From NCBI GenBank assembly GCA_019428955.1, contig JAHYJF010000164.1, positions 1 through 7,922 of the forward strand: a stretch of 7,922 nucleotides of DNA, read 5' to 3'. Positions within the stretch are counted from its first letter, which is position 1; each line of letters begins with the position of its first letter. This document shows positions 1 to 6,040 of this stretch, piece after piece. Position numbers and translations under genes: made by a program. Source of the stretch: Burkholderiaceae bacterium. Lineage in GTDB: Bacteria; Pseudomonadota; Gammaproteobacteria; Burkholderiales; Burkholderiaceae_E. The notes under the pieces were generated by a model, which saw only the letters and a program-made list of their open reading frames with translations, was not told the origin of the DNA and made no database searches.

Positions 1-878
1 TGGCTGACGACCGCCTCGGGATCAAGCCGCGAGAGCGCCAGCAACTGCTCCACCTGGCGCGTCGCCCGCTCGATCCCACCGCGCATGTCGGCCATGGCCG
101 CCTCGCGCTCGGCCTCGTCGTGGGCACTGCCGAGCAGTCGCAATTGCAGCCTCAGGGCGGTCAAGGGGGTGCGCAACTCATGGGCGGCGTCGGCAGTGAA
201 TTGGCGCTGCGCGGCCAGCGCCTTGTCGAGTCGCTGCATCAGGGCATTGATCGATTCGACCAGCGGCAGTATTTCCTCGGGCAGGCCGGCGACGTCGATT
301 GCCGCCAGGGAGGTGGCGCTGCGTCGTTCGATTTCCTGCGAGGTCGCCGCCAGCGGCCGCAGATTGTGGTTCAGTGCGTAGGTGAGCACGGCCGATATCA
401 GCAGCACGATCATGACGCTGGGGATGAGCATCTTGAGGGCGATGTCGAAAGCGATTTCCTCGCGTTGTTCCAGGTCCTGGGCGGCCTGGAACAGCAGGCC
501 GTCATTACCCTCGTAGGTGTAGACCCGCCAGCGATGGTCGCCAATTGCGCGCGTGTCGTAGCCGGTCTTGGGGGTGAACCATGAACTCGGATCGACGCTC
601 CCGCCCGAACTGTTGATCAGTTGCCCATCCTTGTTCCAGACCTGGACCATCTGCGTCAGGCCAGCCGGCGCCAGATCTTGCGACCTGTTGCCGCTCCCGG
701 CCTCGGTCTGCGATCCGAAGTGCAGCATCGCGGTGAGCGCGACCTGGCGCAACTCCGCGTCGTGCAATTCGTTCATCCGCGCGAGCGTATGCGCGTAAGT
801 CGACATCGCCAGGAGTAAGGTGGACAGCAATTGCCACGCGATCAGCCAGACTAGCAGGCTGATCCGGATCGAGCGCAT
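1..878 (-). CDS. QseC/TctE-like sensor histidine kinase, 3' end missing
   Basis: This is an inner-membrane sensor kinase that should autophosphorylate on His and pass phosphate to the regulator encoded just upstream. Read from ATG at 878, the frame is open for 292 codons to the window edge. Visible parts are TM1 (about residues 7-25), a periplasmic sensor (about 26-148, with VQVWNKDGQL at 78-87, typical of the 2CSK-type sensor of QseC/TctE kinases), TM2 (about 150-168), a HAMP-like linker (about 170-222), and the dimerisation/phosphoacceptor H-box FTADAAHELRTPL with His233. The N, G and ATP-binding boxes lie beyond the left edge, so catalytic completeness cannot be judged. The start follows the regulator's stop by one base and has a GAAGG Shine-Dalgarno at 884-888, so the two are probably translationally coupled. 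The family is secure. The stimulus is unknown, and QseC, PmrB and TctE cannot be told apart from this sequence. Confidence 0.93.
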   Translation of the reverse strand, partial: MRSIRISLLVWLIAWQLLSTLLLAMSTYAHTLARMNELHDAELRQVALTAMLHFGSQTEAGSGNRSQDLAPAGLTQMVQVWNKDGQLINSSGGSVDPSSWFTPKTGYDTRAIGDHRWRVYTYEGNDGLLFQAAQDLEQREEIAFDIALKMLIPSVMIVLLISAVLTYALNHNLRPLAATSQEIERRSATSLAAIDVAGLPEEILPLVESINALMQRLDKALAAQRQFTADAAHELRTPLTALRLQLRLLGSAHDEAEREAAMADMRGGIERATRQVEQLLALSRLDPEAVVS

Positions 879-879
879 T

Positions 880-1539
880 TCAGCCTTCGGCTATACGGTA
901 GCCGACGCCGCGGATATTTCGCACCAGGTCGGCGCCAATCTTGCGCCGGAGATTGTGCAGATGCACCTCGATCACGTTGCTCTCGATCTTGGTCGAGCCG
1001 CTGTAGACCGCCGCCTCCAGGTCCATCCTTGAGAGCACCGCGCCGGGCTTGCGCATCAGGGCTTCGAGAATCATGAACTCGCGCGCCGACAGATCGACCG
1101 GCTCGCCGCGAAGACGCACGATATGACCTGCGGGATCGAGCGTCAGTGCGCCGCATTCGAGAATTGGCGCGCCGCTGCCGGCGTGACGGCGCAACAGCGA
1201 GCGGATGCGGGCGATCAGTTCATCGAGATCGAAGGGCTTGAGGACATAGTCGTCGGCCCCGGCGTCGAGCCCGGCAATGCGGTCAGGTACCGCATCGCGG
1301 GCGGTGACGATCATCACCGGGATGTGGTTGCCGCTCGCGCGCAGATTCTTAAGAAGATCCAGGCCATTGACTGCCGGCAGTCCCAGGTCGAGCAGCACCA
1401 GGTTGTATGAAGTCTCTGCCAGCGATGCCAGGATCGTCTGCCCGCTGCGGGTCCAATCAACCGTGAACCCGGCAGCCTTAAGACCCTGCTGAACCGCTTT
1501 GCCAATCATCGAATCATCTTCGACCAGGAGGATGCGCAT
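880..1539 (-). CDS. OmpR-family response regulator (QseB/PmrA/TctD-like)
   Basis: This 219-residue cytoplasmic DNA-binding response regulator is the cognate partner of the histidine kinase that follows it. The receiver domain (about 1-118) has the acidic pair Asp8/Asp9, phosphoacceptor Asp51 in LVLLDLGLP, Thr79 in MIVTARDA and Lys101 in VLKPFDLDEL, so all conserved phosphotransfer residues are present. The C-terminal winged helix (about 125-216) has the usual LSAREFMILEALM start, the ESNVIEVHLHNLRRKI recognition-helix region and the closing RNIRGVGYRI wing. Length is normal for the family. The ATG at 1539 gives the canonical MRILLVEDD start. Its ribosome binding site is weak (GGA about 7 bases upstream). 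It is the first gene of a two-gene unit, and a candidate promoter and an inverted repeat lie upstream. The overall pattern is closest to QseB/TctD/PmrA regulators; which regulon it controls is not visible. Confidence 0.95.
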   Translation of the reverse strand: MRILLVEDDSMIGKAVQQGLKAAGFTVDWTRSGQTILASLAETSYNLVLLDLGLPAVNGLDLLKNLRASGNHIPVMIVTARDAVPDRIAGLDAGADDYVLKPFDLDELIARIRSLLRRHAGSGAPILECGALTLDPAGHIVRLRGEPVDLSAREFMILEALMRKPGAVLSRMDLEAAVYSGSTKIESNVIEVHLHNLRRKIGADLVRNIRGVGYRIAEG

Positions 1540-1571
1540 GTTCGTGTCCGAGTTGTCGCCTCATTGGGGAT

Positions 1572-1600
1572 ATGACGGCCAATCACCTCTGCCCCGTCAT
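1572..1600 (-). repeat. 7-bp inverted repeat in leader of the two-component operon
   Basis: ATGACGG at 1572-1578 and CCGTCAT at 1594-1600 are perfect inverted arms separated by 15 bases. The repeat lies between the candidate transcription start (near 1605) and the regulator's ATG (1539). It could form an RNA stem-loop in the leader or be a dyad operator. There is no following U-tract, so it is not an obvious intrinsic terminator. Confidence 0.5.
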
Positions 1601-1610
1601 GGTTATGCTT

Positions 1611-1620
1611 AAGTGTAGCA
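1611..1620 (-). promoter_or_regulatory. Candidate extended -10 promoter for the two-component operon
   Basis: Reading the minus strand, TGCTACACTT contains a TGn extension followed by TACACT, four of six matches to TATAAT. No good -35 hexamer is seen at the expected spacing, which is common for extended -10 promoters. Transcription would start near 1605, leaving a leader of about 66 bases before the regulator's ATG. The same 10-mer occurs at the kup start. Confidence 0.4.
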
Positions 1621-1642
1621 GTCCGCCAAGAATAAGGAGCCA

Positions 1643-1655
1643 CTAAGTCATAAGT
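1643..1655. repeat. Tandem TAAGT direct repeats upstream of the promoter
   Basis: TAAGT occurs at 1644-1648 and again at 1651-1655, a 7-base period, about 40-50 bases upstream of the presumed transcription start. This is where an OmpR-family activator often binds, so an autoregulatory site is conceivable. The repeats are short and lie in an AT-richer stretch, so this is a weak call. Confidence 0.2.
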
Positions 1656-1700
1656 ATTACCCCCTAGGCGCAGGGAAATATTTCGGTTTCCTTAATGCAC

Positions 1701-2078
1701 TCATCCCGCCTGGCGGGCGATCAGCCATACGCCGATCCCGATCAGGGCGATTCCGCTCCAGCCGCCCAGGGACATCGTTTCGCCCAGCCAGTAACGCGCG
1801 ATCAGGGCATTGATTACGTAGCCGATCGAAAGCATCGGGTAGGCCACAGTGACCGGCACCCTGGTCAAGGCCGCGATCCAGACCACCAGGCTGATTCCGT
1901 AGGCGGCGAAACCGAGCAGGAATGGCCATTGCGATAGTATTCTGGTGGCGGTATCGAGCGCGTTCCCGAGCGAAAAAGACAAGCCCCCAACCCGATTGGT
2001 GCCGAGCTTCAGAAGCGACTGTGCCATGGCGTTGAGTACCACGCCGGTCAGGACCAGGCCAAAGCTGTATGCGTTCAT
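1701..2078 (-). CDS. Small EamA/SMR-superfamily membrane protein, ArnE/ArnF-like
   Basis: This 125-residue, very hydrophobic inner-membrane protein has four predicted helices at about 3-22, 52-70, 75-97 and 104-121. That matches a half-size EamA (drug/metabolite transporter) unit. The run VPVTVAYPMLSIGYVINALI (74-93) closely resembles the VPVGIAYPMLS segment of ArnE. ArnE/ArnF form a heterodimer that flips aminoarabinose-phosphoundecaprenol. The first helix lacks the essential Glu of EmrE-type drug exporters and has Asn16 and Gln20 instead, which argues for a lipid-linked-sugar or unknown substrate rather than cationic drugs. ATG at 2078 was chosen because family similarity begins there. The open frame runs further upstream only because it lies antisense to kup. 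The Shine-Dalgarno is weak. The gene lies 161 bp before the response regulator on the same strand and 40 bp from divergent kup. No second half-transporter is visible. The fold is secure; the substrate is inferred. Confidence 0.85.
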   Translation of the reverse strand: MNAYSFGLVLTGVVLNAMAQSLLKLGTNRVGGLSFSLGNALDTATRILSQWPFLLGFAAYGISLVVWIAALTRVPVTVAYPMLSIGYVINALIARYWLGETMSLGGWSGIALIGIGVWLIARQAG

Positions 2079-2101
2079 GGTGCTCGCATTGTCGCGCATC
2101 T

Positions 2102-2110
2102 TGCTACACT
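2102..2110 (+). promoter_or_regulatory. Candidate extended -10 promoter of kup, possibly leaderless
   Basis: TGCTACACT has the TGn extension and a TACACT hexamer ending at 2110. Transcription would start at about 2117, only 0-2 bases before the kup ATG at 2119. No Shine-Dalgarno-like purine run lies upstream of that ATG, which fits a leaderless or near-leaderless message. No convincing -35 element is present. Confidence 0.4.
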
Positions 2111-2118
2111 TGCGCGCC

Positions 2119-3987
2119 ATGTCCACCTCGAATTCTTCCAGGTCGGCACTGACTATCGCTGCCCTCGGGGTCGTATACGGGGACATCGGAACCAGTCCGC
2201 TGTATGCCTTCCGTGCGGTTTTTGACGGCGCGTTTGCCATTCCGGTGAACGAGGAGAACATCCTGGCGGCGCTGTCGATGATCTTCTGGTCGATCATGAT
2301 CATCGTGGCGGTCAAGTACGTGGTGGTAATGCTGCGTTTTGACCATCGTGGCGAGGGCGGAGTCCTGGCGCTGCTTTCCTTCGCGCTCGGGGTCGTGCGC
2401 AACCGGCCGCGTTTGAAGTGGCTGATCACGGTGATGGGCGCTTTTGCCGCCTCGCTCTTTTACGGTGATGCCGTGATTACGCCGGCGATCTCGGTCCTGT
2501 CGGCGGTCGAGGGGATCGGCGTTGCGTCGCACGCGCTGGACCATTACACCGTACCGATTGCCCTGGTGATCCTGGTCGGCCTGTTCCTGGTGCAGCGCCG
2601 CGGCACCGGTCGGGTCGGCGTGCTGTTCGCACCGGTGATGGTGCTGTGGTTCGCCGCGCTGGCTGCCATGGGCGCGGTCAGCATAACCCAGACCCCCGGG
2701 GTATTGGCGGCGTTGAGCCCGCTGCACGCGCTGTCGTTCATTATCTGGCACCCGGGTTGGGCATTCGCGGCCGCGGGCGCGGTATTCCTGTGCGTGACCG
2801 GCGCGGAGGCACTTTATGCCGACATGGGCCATTTCGGTGCCGGGCCGGTGCGTACGGCATGGTTTACGATCGTCTTCCCGGCGTTGATCGTCAATTACAT
2901 GGGGCAGGGCGCATTGCTGCTGCGCCATCCCGAGGCAGCACGCAACCCCTTCTACCTGCTGGCGCCGGAATCCTTGTTGCTGCCGTTGATCGTGCTTGCA
3001 ACCTGCGCCACGATCATCGCTTCGCAGGCGACCATTTCCGGCGCTTTCTCGGTCACCCAGCAGGCGTCAAGGCTCGATTTCCTGCCCCGCCTGCGCGTCC
3101 TGCACACCTCGGATACCGCGCGCGGACAAATCTACATCCCGCTGGTCAACTGGATCCTGATGGTAGGCGTGGTGGTGCTGGTGCTGAGCTTTCGCAGTTC
3201 GGAAGGACTGGCGGCCGCCTACGGCATCGCCGTCGCGGGCGACCTGCTGATCAGCAGCATGATCATGTTGATTGTGCTGCCGCTGGCTCGGCAGCATGTT
3301 CTGCGCTGGCTGTTGCCTCTGTTCATGGTGACGGCAACGGTGGAGGCCCTGTATTTCGCCGCCAATGCTTCGAAGTTCCTCAGTGGCGGCTGGTTTCCGA
3401 TCGCGCTGGCGATCGCCGTCTTCACGGTGTTGTCGACCTGGCGGCGCGGCACCGAAATTCTGCGCGCCCGCAAGATGGCGTCGCCCGCGGCGCGGGTCGA
3501 ATCGGGTGCGATCGACTTGTCGGGAATTACCAGGGTGCCCGGGTCGGCGATCTTCTTCGGCGCCAACCCCAAGCGCTGCCCGAGCGCTTTCCTGCACAAT
3601 CTCAAGCACAATCGGGTGGTGCACGAACTGACGGCCTTTGTCACGGTCTCGTTCGATGACCAGCCGGTGGTGGCTGATGACGAGCGTGTCGAGCTCTCGA
3701 AGAACGCCAATGGGATCGTCGAGATCATCCTCCATTATGGTTTCCGCGAGGAACCCGACCTGGTGCAGGCGCTGCGACTGGTGGCGCGCCGCGGAGTCCA
3801 TTTCGAGCCCGAGGAGACCTCGTTCTTCGCCAGCAAACCGACCATAGTGTCGGTCTCGCGCCGCGGCCTGTTCGGGTGGCGCCGGTCGCTGTTCGGCTGG
3901 ATGCTGCGCTCCAACACCAGCCTGGCACGTTACCTCGGCTTGCCGCCCAATCGGGTGGTCGAGCTCGGTGCCCAGATCGGGATCTGA
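2119..3987 (+). CDS. kup: Low-affinity potassium transporter Kup (KUP/HAK/KT family)
   Basis: This inner-membrane protein takes up K+, by family knowledge with H+ symport. The product has 622 residues, the same length as E. coli Kup. Family signatures appear in order: GVVYGDIGTSPLYA (17-30), FYGDAVITPAISVLSAVEG (114-132), VTGAEALYADMGHFG (226-240), SQATISGAFSVTQQ (302-315), and the cytoplasmic tail with LHNLKHNRVVHE (492-503) and the closing LPPNRVVELG (608-617). About twelve hydrophobic helices lie within residues 12-440, followed by a soluble C-terminal domain (about 445-622). The frame is open upstream to 1945, but that part is antisense to the EamA gene and not Kup-like. ATG 2119 gives the standard short N-terminus. 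There is no ribosome binding site; a candidate promoter abuts the start. Topoisomerase IV genes follow after 73 bp on the same strand, with no functional link implied. Confidence 0.96.
   Translation: MSTSNSSRSALTIAALGVVYGDIGTSPLYAFRAVFDGAFAIPVNEENILAALSMIFWSIMIIVAVKYVVVMLRFDHRGEGGVLALLSFALGVVRNRPRLKWLITVMGAFAASLFYGDAVITPAISVLSAVEGIGVASHALDHYTVPIALVILVGLFLVQRRGTGRVGVLFAPVMVLWFAALAAMGAVSITQTPGVLAALSPLHALSFIIWHPGWAFAAAGAVFLCVTGAEALYADMGHFGAGPVRTAWFTIVFPALIVNYMGQGALLLRHPEAARNPFYLLAPESLLLPLIVLATCATIIASQATISGAFSVTQQASRLDFLPRLRVLHTSDTARGQIYIPLVNWILMVGVVVLVLSFRSSEGLAAAYGIAVAGDLLISSMIMLIVLPLARQHVLRWLLPLFMVTATVEALYFAANASKFLSGGWFPIALAIAVFTVLSTWRRGTEILRARKMASPAARVESGAIDLSGITRVPGSAIFFGANPKRCPSAFLHNLKHNRVVHELTAFVTVSFDDQPVVADDERVELSKNANGIVEIILHYGFREEPDLVQALRLVARRGVHFEPEETSFFASKPTIVSVSRRGLFGWRRSLFGWMLRSNTSLARYLGLPPNRVVELGAQIGI
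3973..3986. repeat. Short palindrome at the kup stop codon
   Basis: CAGATCGGGATCTG has 6-bp inverted arms around two central bases and overlaps the kup TGA. As RNA it would give a 5-bp stem with a CGGG loop and no following U-run, so it is not a convincing intrinsic terminator. It lies just upstream of the candidate parE -10 element. Confidence 0.3.
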
Positions 3988-3994
3988 GCCCCCG

Positions 3995-4000
3995 TAGAAT
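3995..4000 (+). promoter_or_regulatory. Candidate -10 element for parE-parC
   Basis: TAGAAT matches five of six consensus -10 bases and is the only good hexamer in the 73-bp kup-parE gap. Transcription would start near 4007, about 54 bases before the parE ATG. No clear -35 hexamer precedes it, and read-through from kup remains possible because no terminator is seen. Confidence 0.35.
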
Positions 4001-4060
4001 ATCGGACTTGCTCGCCCTGCTGAATGACGGCCGGGCGCGCAGCCATTGCCCCAGGGAACC

Positions 4061-6040
4061 ATGGCAACCAAGAGAAGCGAATACACCGAATCATCGATCA
4101 GGGTGCTCAAGGGACTGGAGCCGGTGCGCCAGCGCCCAGGGATGTACACCCGCACCGAGAACACTCTGCACGTGTTCCAGGAGGTGCTCGACAACGCGGC
4201 TGACGAAGCTCTGGCGGGGTATTGCTCGCTGATCGCGGTGACGCTGCACGCCGACGGCAGCGTCGCAGTCGAGGACGACGGTCGCGGCATTCCGGTCGGA
4301 CCGCATCCGGAAGAGAAGCTGCCGGTGGTGGAGATCGTGTTCACGCGGCTCCATGCCGGCGGCAAGTTCGACAAGACTGCCGGCGGGGCCTACAGCTTTT
4401 CCGGCGGGCTCCACGGCGTCGGGGTGTCGGTGACCAACGCGCTCTCGAGCCGCTTCGAGGTCACGGTCTGGCGCGACCGCGCGGCGCACGAAATCTCGTT
4501 TGCCGACGGCGAGGTGGTGTCACCGCTTTCGTCCCGGACGCTCGGGCGCGGCGAACGCCGTACCGGAACCAGAGTGCGCTTCCTGCCGAATCCCAAGTAC
4601 TTTGATGCGGCGGTCCTGCCGGTCGCGGACTTACTCCACTTGCTGCGTTCGAAGGCGGTGCTGCTGCCCGGCCTGCGGGTGACATTCAGGGATGAGGCGA
4701 CCGAGCGCACCCAGGAGTGGCAATACGATGAAGGCCTGCGGGGCTACTTGGCCGAGAGCCTTGCCCAGCAGGGGGCCGACGAGCCGCTGATCCCGTTTTT
4801 CGAGGGCGCGCACGAAATCGGCCCGGGTCATGACACTTTTGCCGAGGGCGAGGGCGTGGCCTGGGTGGTGGCGTGGACTGAGAACGGCGCGCCGGTGCGC
4901 GAGTCCTATGTCAACCTGATCCCGACCAGAGCGGGCGGTACCCACGAGTCGGGCCTGCGTGACGGCTTGTTCCTGGCGGTGAAGGGGTTCATTGAACTTC
5001 ACGGGCTCCAGCCCAAGGGCGTCAAGCTCCTGCCCGAGGACGTGTTTGCGCACACCAGTTTCGTGCTCTCGACGCGGGTGCTCGATCCCCAATTCCAGGG
5101 TCAGATAAAGGAGCGGCTCAACTCGCGTGACGCAGTGCGGCTGGTGTCATTGCTGGTGCGCTCGCCGCTGGAATTGTGGCTCAGCCAGAACGTCGACCAC
5201 GGCAAGCGGCTCGCCGAGTTGGTCATCCGCCAGGCACAGGCGCGCAGCCGCGCGACCCAGAAGGTGGAGAAGCGCAAGAGCTCCGGGGTCGCGGTGCTGC
5301 CCGGCAAGCTCACCGACTGTGAATCGTCCGATCTCGCCCACAATGAGCTGTTTCTGGTCGAAGGCGACTCCGCCGGCGGATCTGCCAAGCTGGGGCGGGA
5401 CAAGGAGTTCCAGGCCATCCTGCCGCTGCGTGGCAAGGTGCTAAACAGCTGGGAGGTCGATCCCGATCGGCTGTTCGCCAATAACGAGATCCACAATATC
5501 GCGGTGGCGATCGGGGTCGATCCCCACGGCCGCGACGACCAGCCCGATCTTTCGGGGCTGCGCTACGGCAGGATCTGCATCCTTTCCGATGCAGACGTCG
5601 ACGGCGCCCACATCCAGGTGTTGCTGCTCACGCTCTTCCTGCGCCATTTCCCGCGGCTGATCGAGCAGGGCCACCTTTACATCGCGCGGCCGCCGCTCTA
5701 CCGCGTCGATCTGCCGGCTCAGGGCAAGCGGCCGCTGCGCAAGCTCTATTGCCTCGATGACGGCGAGTTGCGCCACGTCGAGGACAGGCTGCGCAAGGAA
5801 GGCGTGCGCGAAGGCAGCTGGACGCTGTCGCGTTTCAAGGGTTTGGGAGAGATGAACGCCGAGCAGTTGTGGGATACGACCATGAATCCCGATACCCGGC
5901 GGATGTTGCCGGTCGAATTCGGAACCATCGAGCGCAGCGCGACGGATGAGTGTTTCACCATGTTGATGGGCCGCAACGAGGCGGCAGCCCGGCGCGCATG
6001 GATTGAACGGCGCGGCAACGAGGCCGAGGTCGACGTATGA
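4061..6040 (+). CDS. parE: DNA topoisomerase IV subunit B (ATPase subunit)
   Basis: ParE is the ATP-hydrolysing half of topoisomerase IV and acts with ParC to unlink daughter chromosomes. The 659-residue product has the GHKL ATPase domain (about 1-225): Glu41 and Asn45 in QEVLDNAADEA, EDDGRGIP (71-78), and the lid loop SGGLHGVGVSVTNALS (114-129). The transducer domain (about 226-400) has Lys350 of the QTK-type loop, here reading Q-I-K. The TOPRIM domain follows, with EGDSAGGSAK (434-443), PLRGKVLNSWE (455-465) and the metal-binding DADVDGAH (510-517). The C-terminal LSRFKGLGEMNAEQLW (589-604) and NEAEVDV end match ParE. There is no GyrB-specific insert in TOPRIM, which with the parC neighbour decides ParE over GyrB. 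ATG 4061 has AGGG at 4053-4056; an in-frame TTG at 4046 is less likely. The stop overlaps the parC start. The RTENTLHVFQ stretch looks betaproteobacterial. Confidence 0.97.
   Translation: MATKRSEYTESSIRVLKGLEPVRQRPGMYTRTENTLHVFQEVLDNAADEALAGYCSLIAVTLHADGSVAVEDDGRGIPVGPHPEEKLPVVEIVFTRLHAGGKFDKTAGGAYSFSGGLHGVGVSVTNALSSRFEVTVWRDRAAHEISFADGEVVSPLSSRTLGRGERRTGTRVRFLPNPKYFDAAVLPVADLLHLLRSKAVLLPGLRVTFRDEATERTQEWQYDEGLRGYLAESLAQQGADEPLIPFFEGAHEIGPGHDTFAEGEGVAWVVAWTENGAPVRESYVNLIPTRAGGTHESGLRDGLFLAVKGFIELHGLQPKGVKLLPEDVFAHTSFVLSTRVLDPQFQGQIKERLNSRDAVRLVSLLVRSPLELWLSQNVDHGKRLAELVIRQAQARSRATQKVEKRKSSGVAVLPGKLTDCESSDLAHNELFLVEGDSAGGSAKLGRDKEFQAILPLRGKVLNSWEVDPDRLFANNEIHNIAVAIGVDPHGRDDQPDLSGLRYGRICILSDADVDGAHIQVLLLTLFLRHFPRLIEQGHLYIARPPLYRVDLPAQGKRPLRKLYCLDDGELRHVEDRLRKEGVREGSWTLSRFKGLGEMNAEQLWDTTMNPDTRRMLPVEFGTIERSATDECFTMLMGRNEAAARRAWIERRGNEAEVDV
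6026..6030 (+). promoter_or_regulatory. Ribosome binding site for parC inside parE
   Basis: GAGGT sits six bases before the parC ATG at 6037, within the last codons of parE. This fixes the overlapping start and supports translational coupling of the two subunits. Confidence 0.55.

Noticed and set aside
1608..1696. CTTAAG (1608-1613) and CTTAAT (1691-1696) as a PmrA box
   Set aside because: PmrA boxes need two half-sites 11 bp apart. These are about 80 bp apart and neither has a matching partner at the right spacing.
1674..1717. Hairpins GGAAA/TTTCC (1674-1691) and CCCGCC/GGCGGG (1705-1717) as a terminator for the EamA gene
   Set aside because: The stems are short, the second overlaps the stop codon, and neither is followed by a T-run on the minus strand.
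1945..2118. N-terminal extension of Kup starting at 1945
   Set aside because: This stretch is antisense to the EamA gene, is not Kup-like, and would make the protein 58 residues longer than the usual 622.
2079..2429. N-terminal extension of the EamA protein
   Set aside because: The added residues are antisense to the kup start and not membrane-like. Family similarity begins at the ATG at 2078.
2646..3659. Plus-strand open frame (337 codons) inside kup
   Set aside because: It is an out-of-frame shadow of the kup reading frame, whose own frame encodes conserved membrane motifs throughout.
3067..4374. Long minus-strand open frame (435 codons) across kup and the start of parE
   Set aside because: It is antisense to two clear genes. 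The translation is rich in Arg, His and Gln with no recognisable domain, as expected from the complement of high-GC coding sequence.
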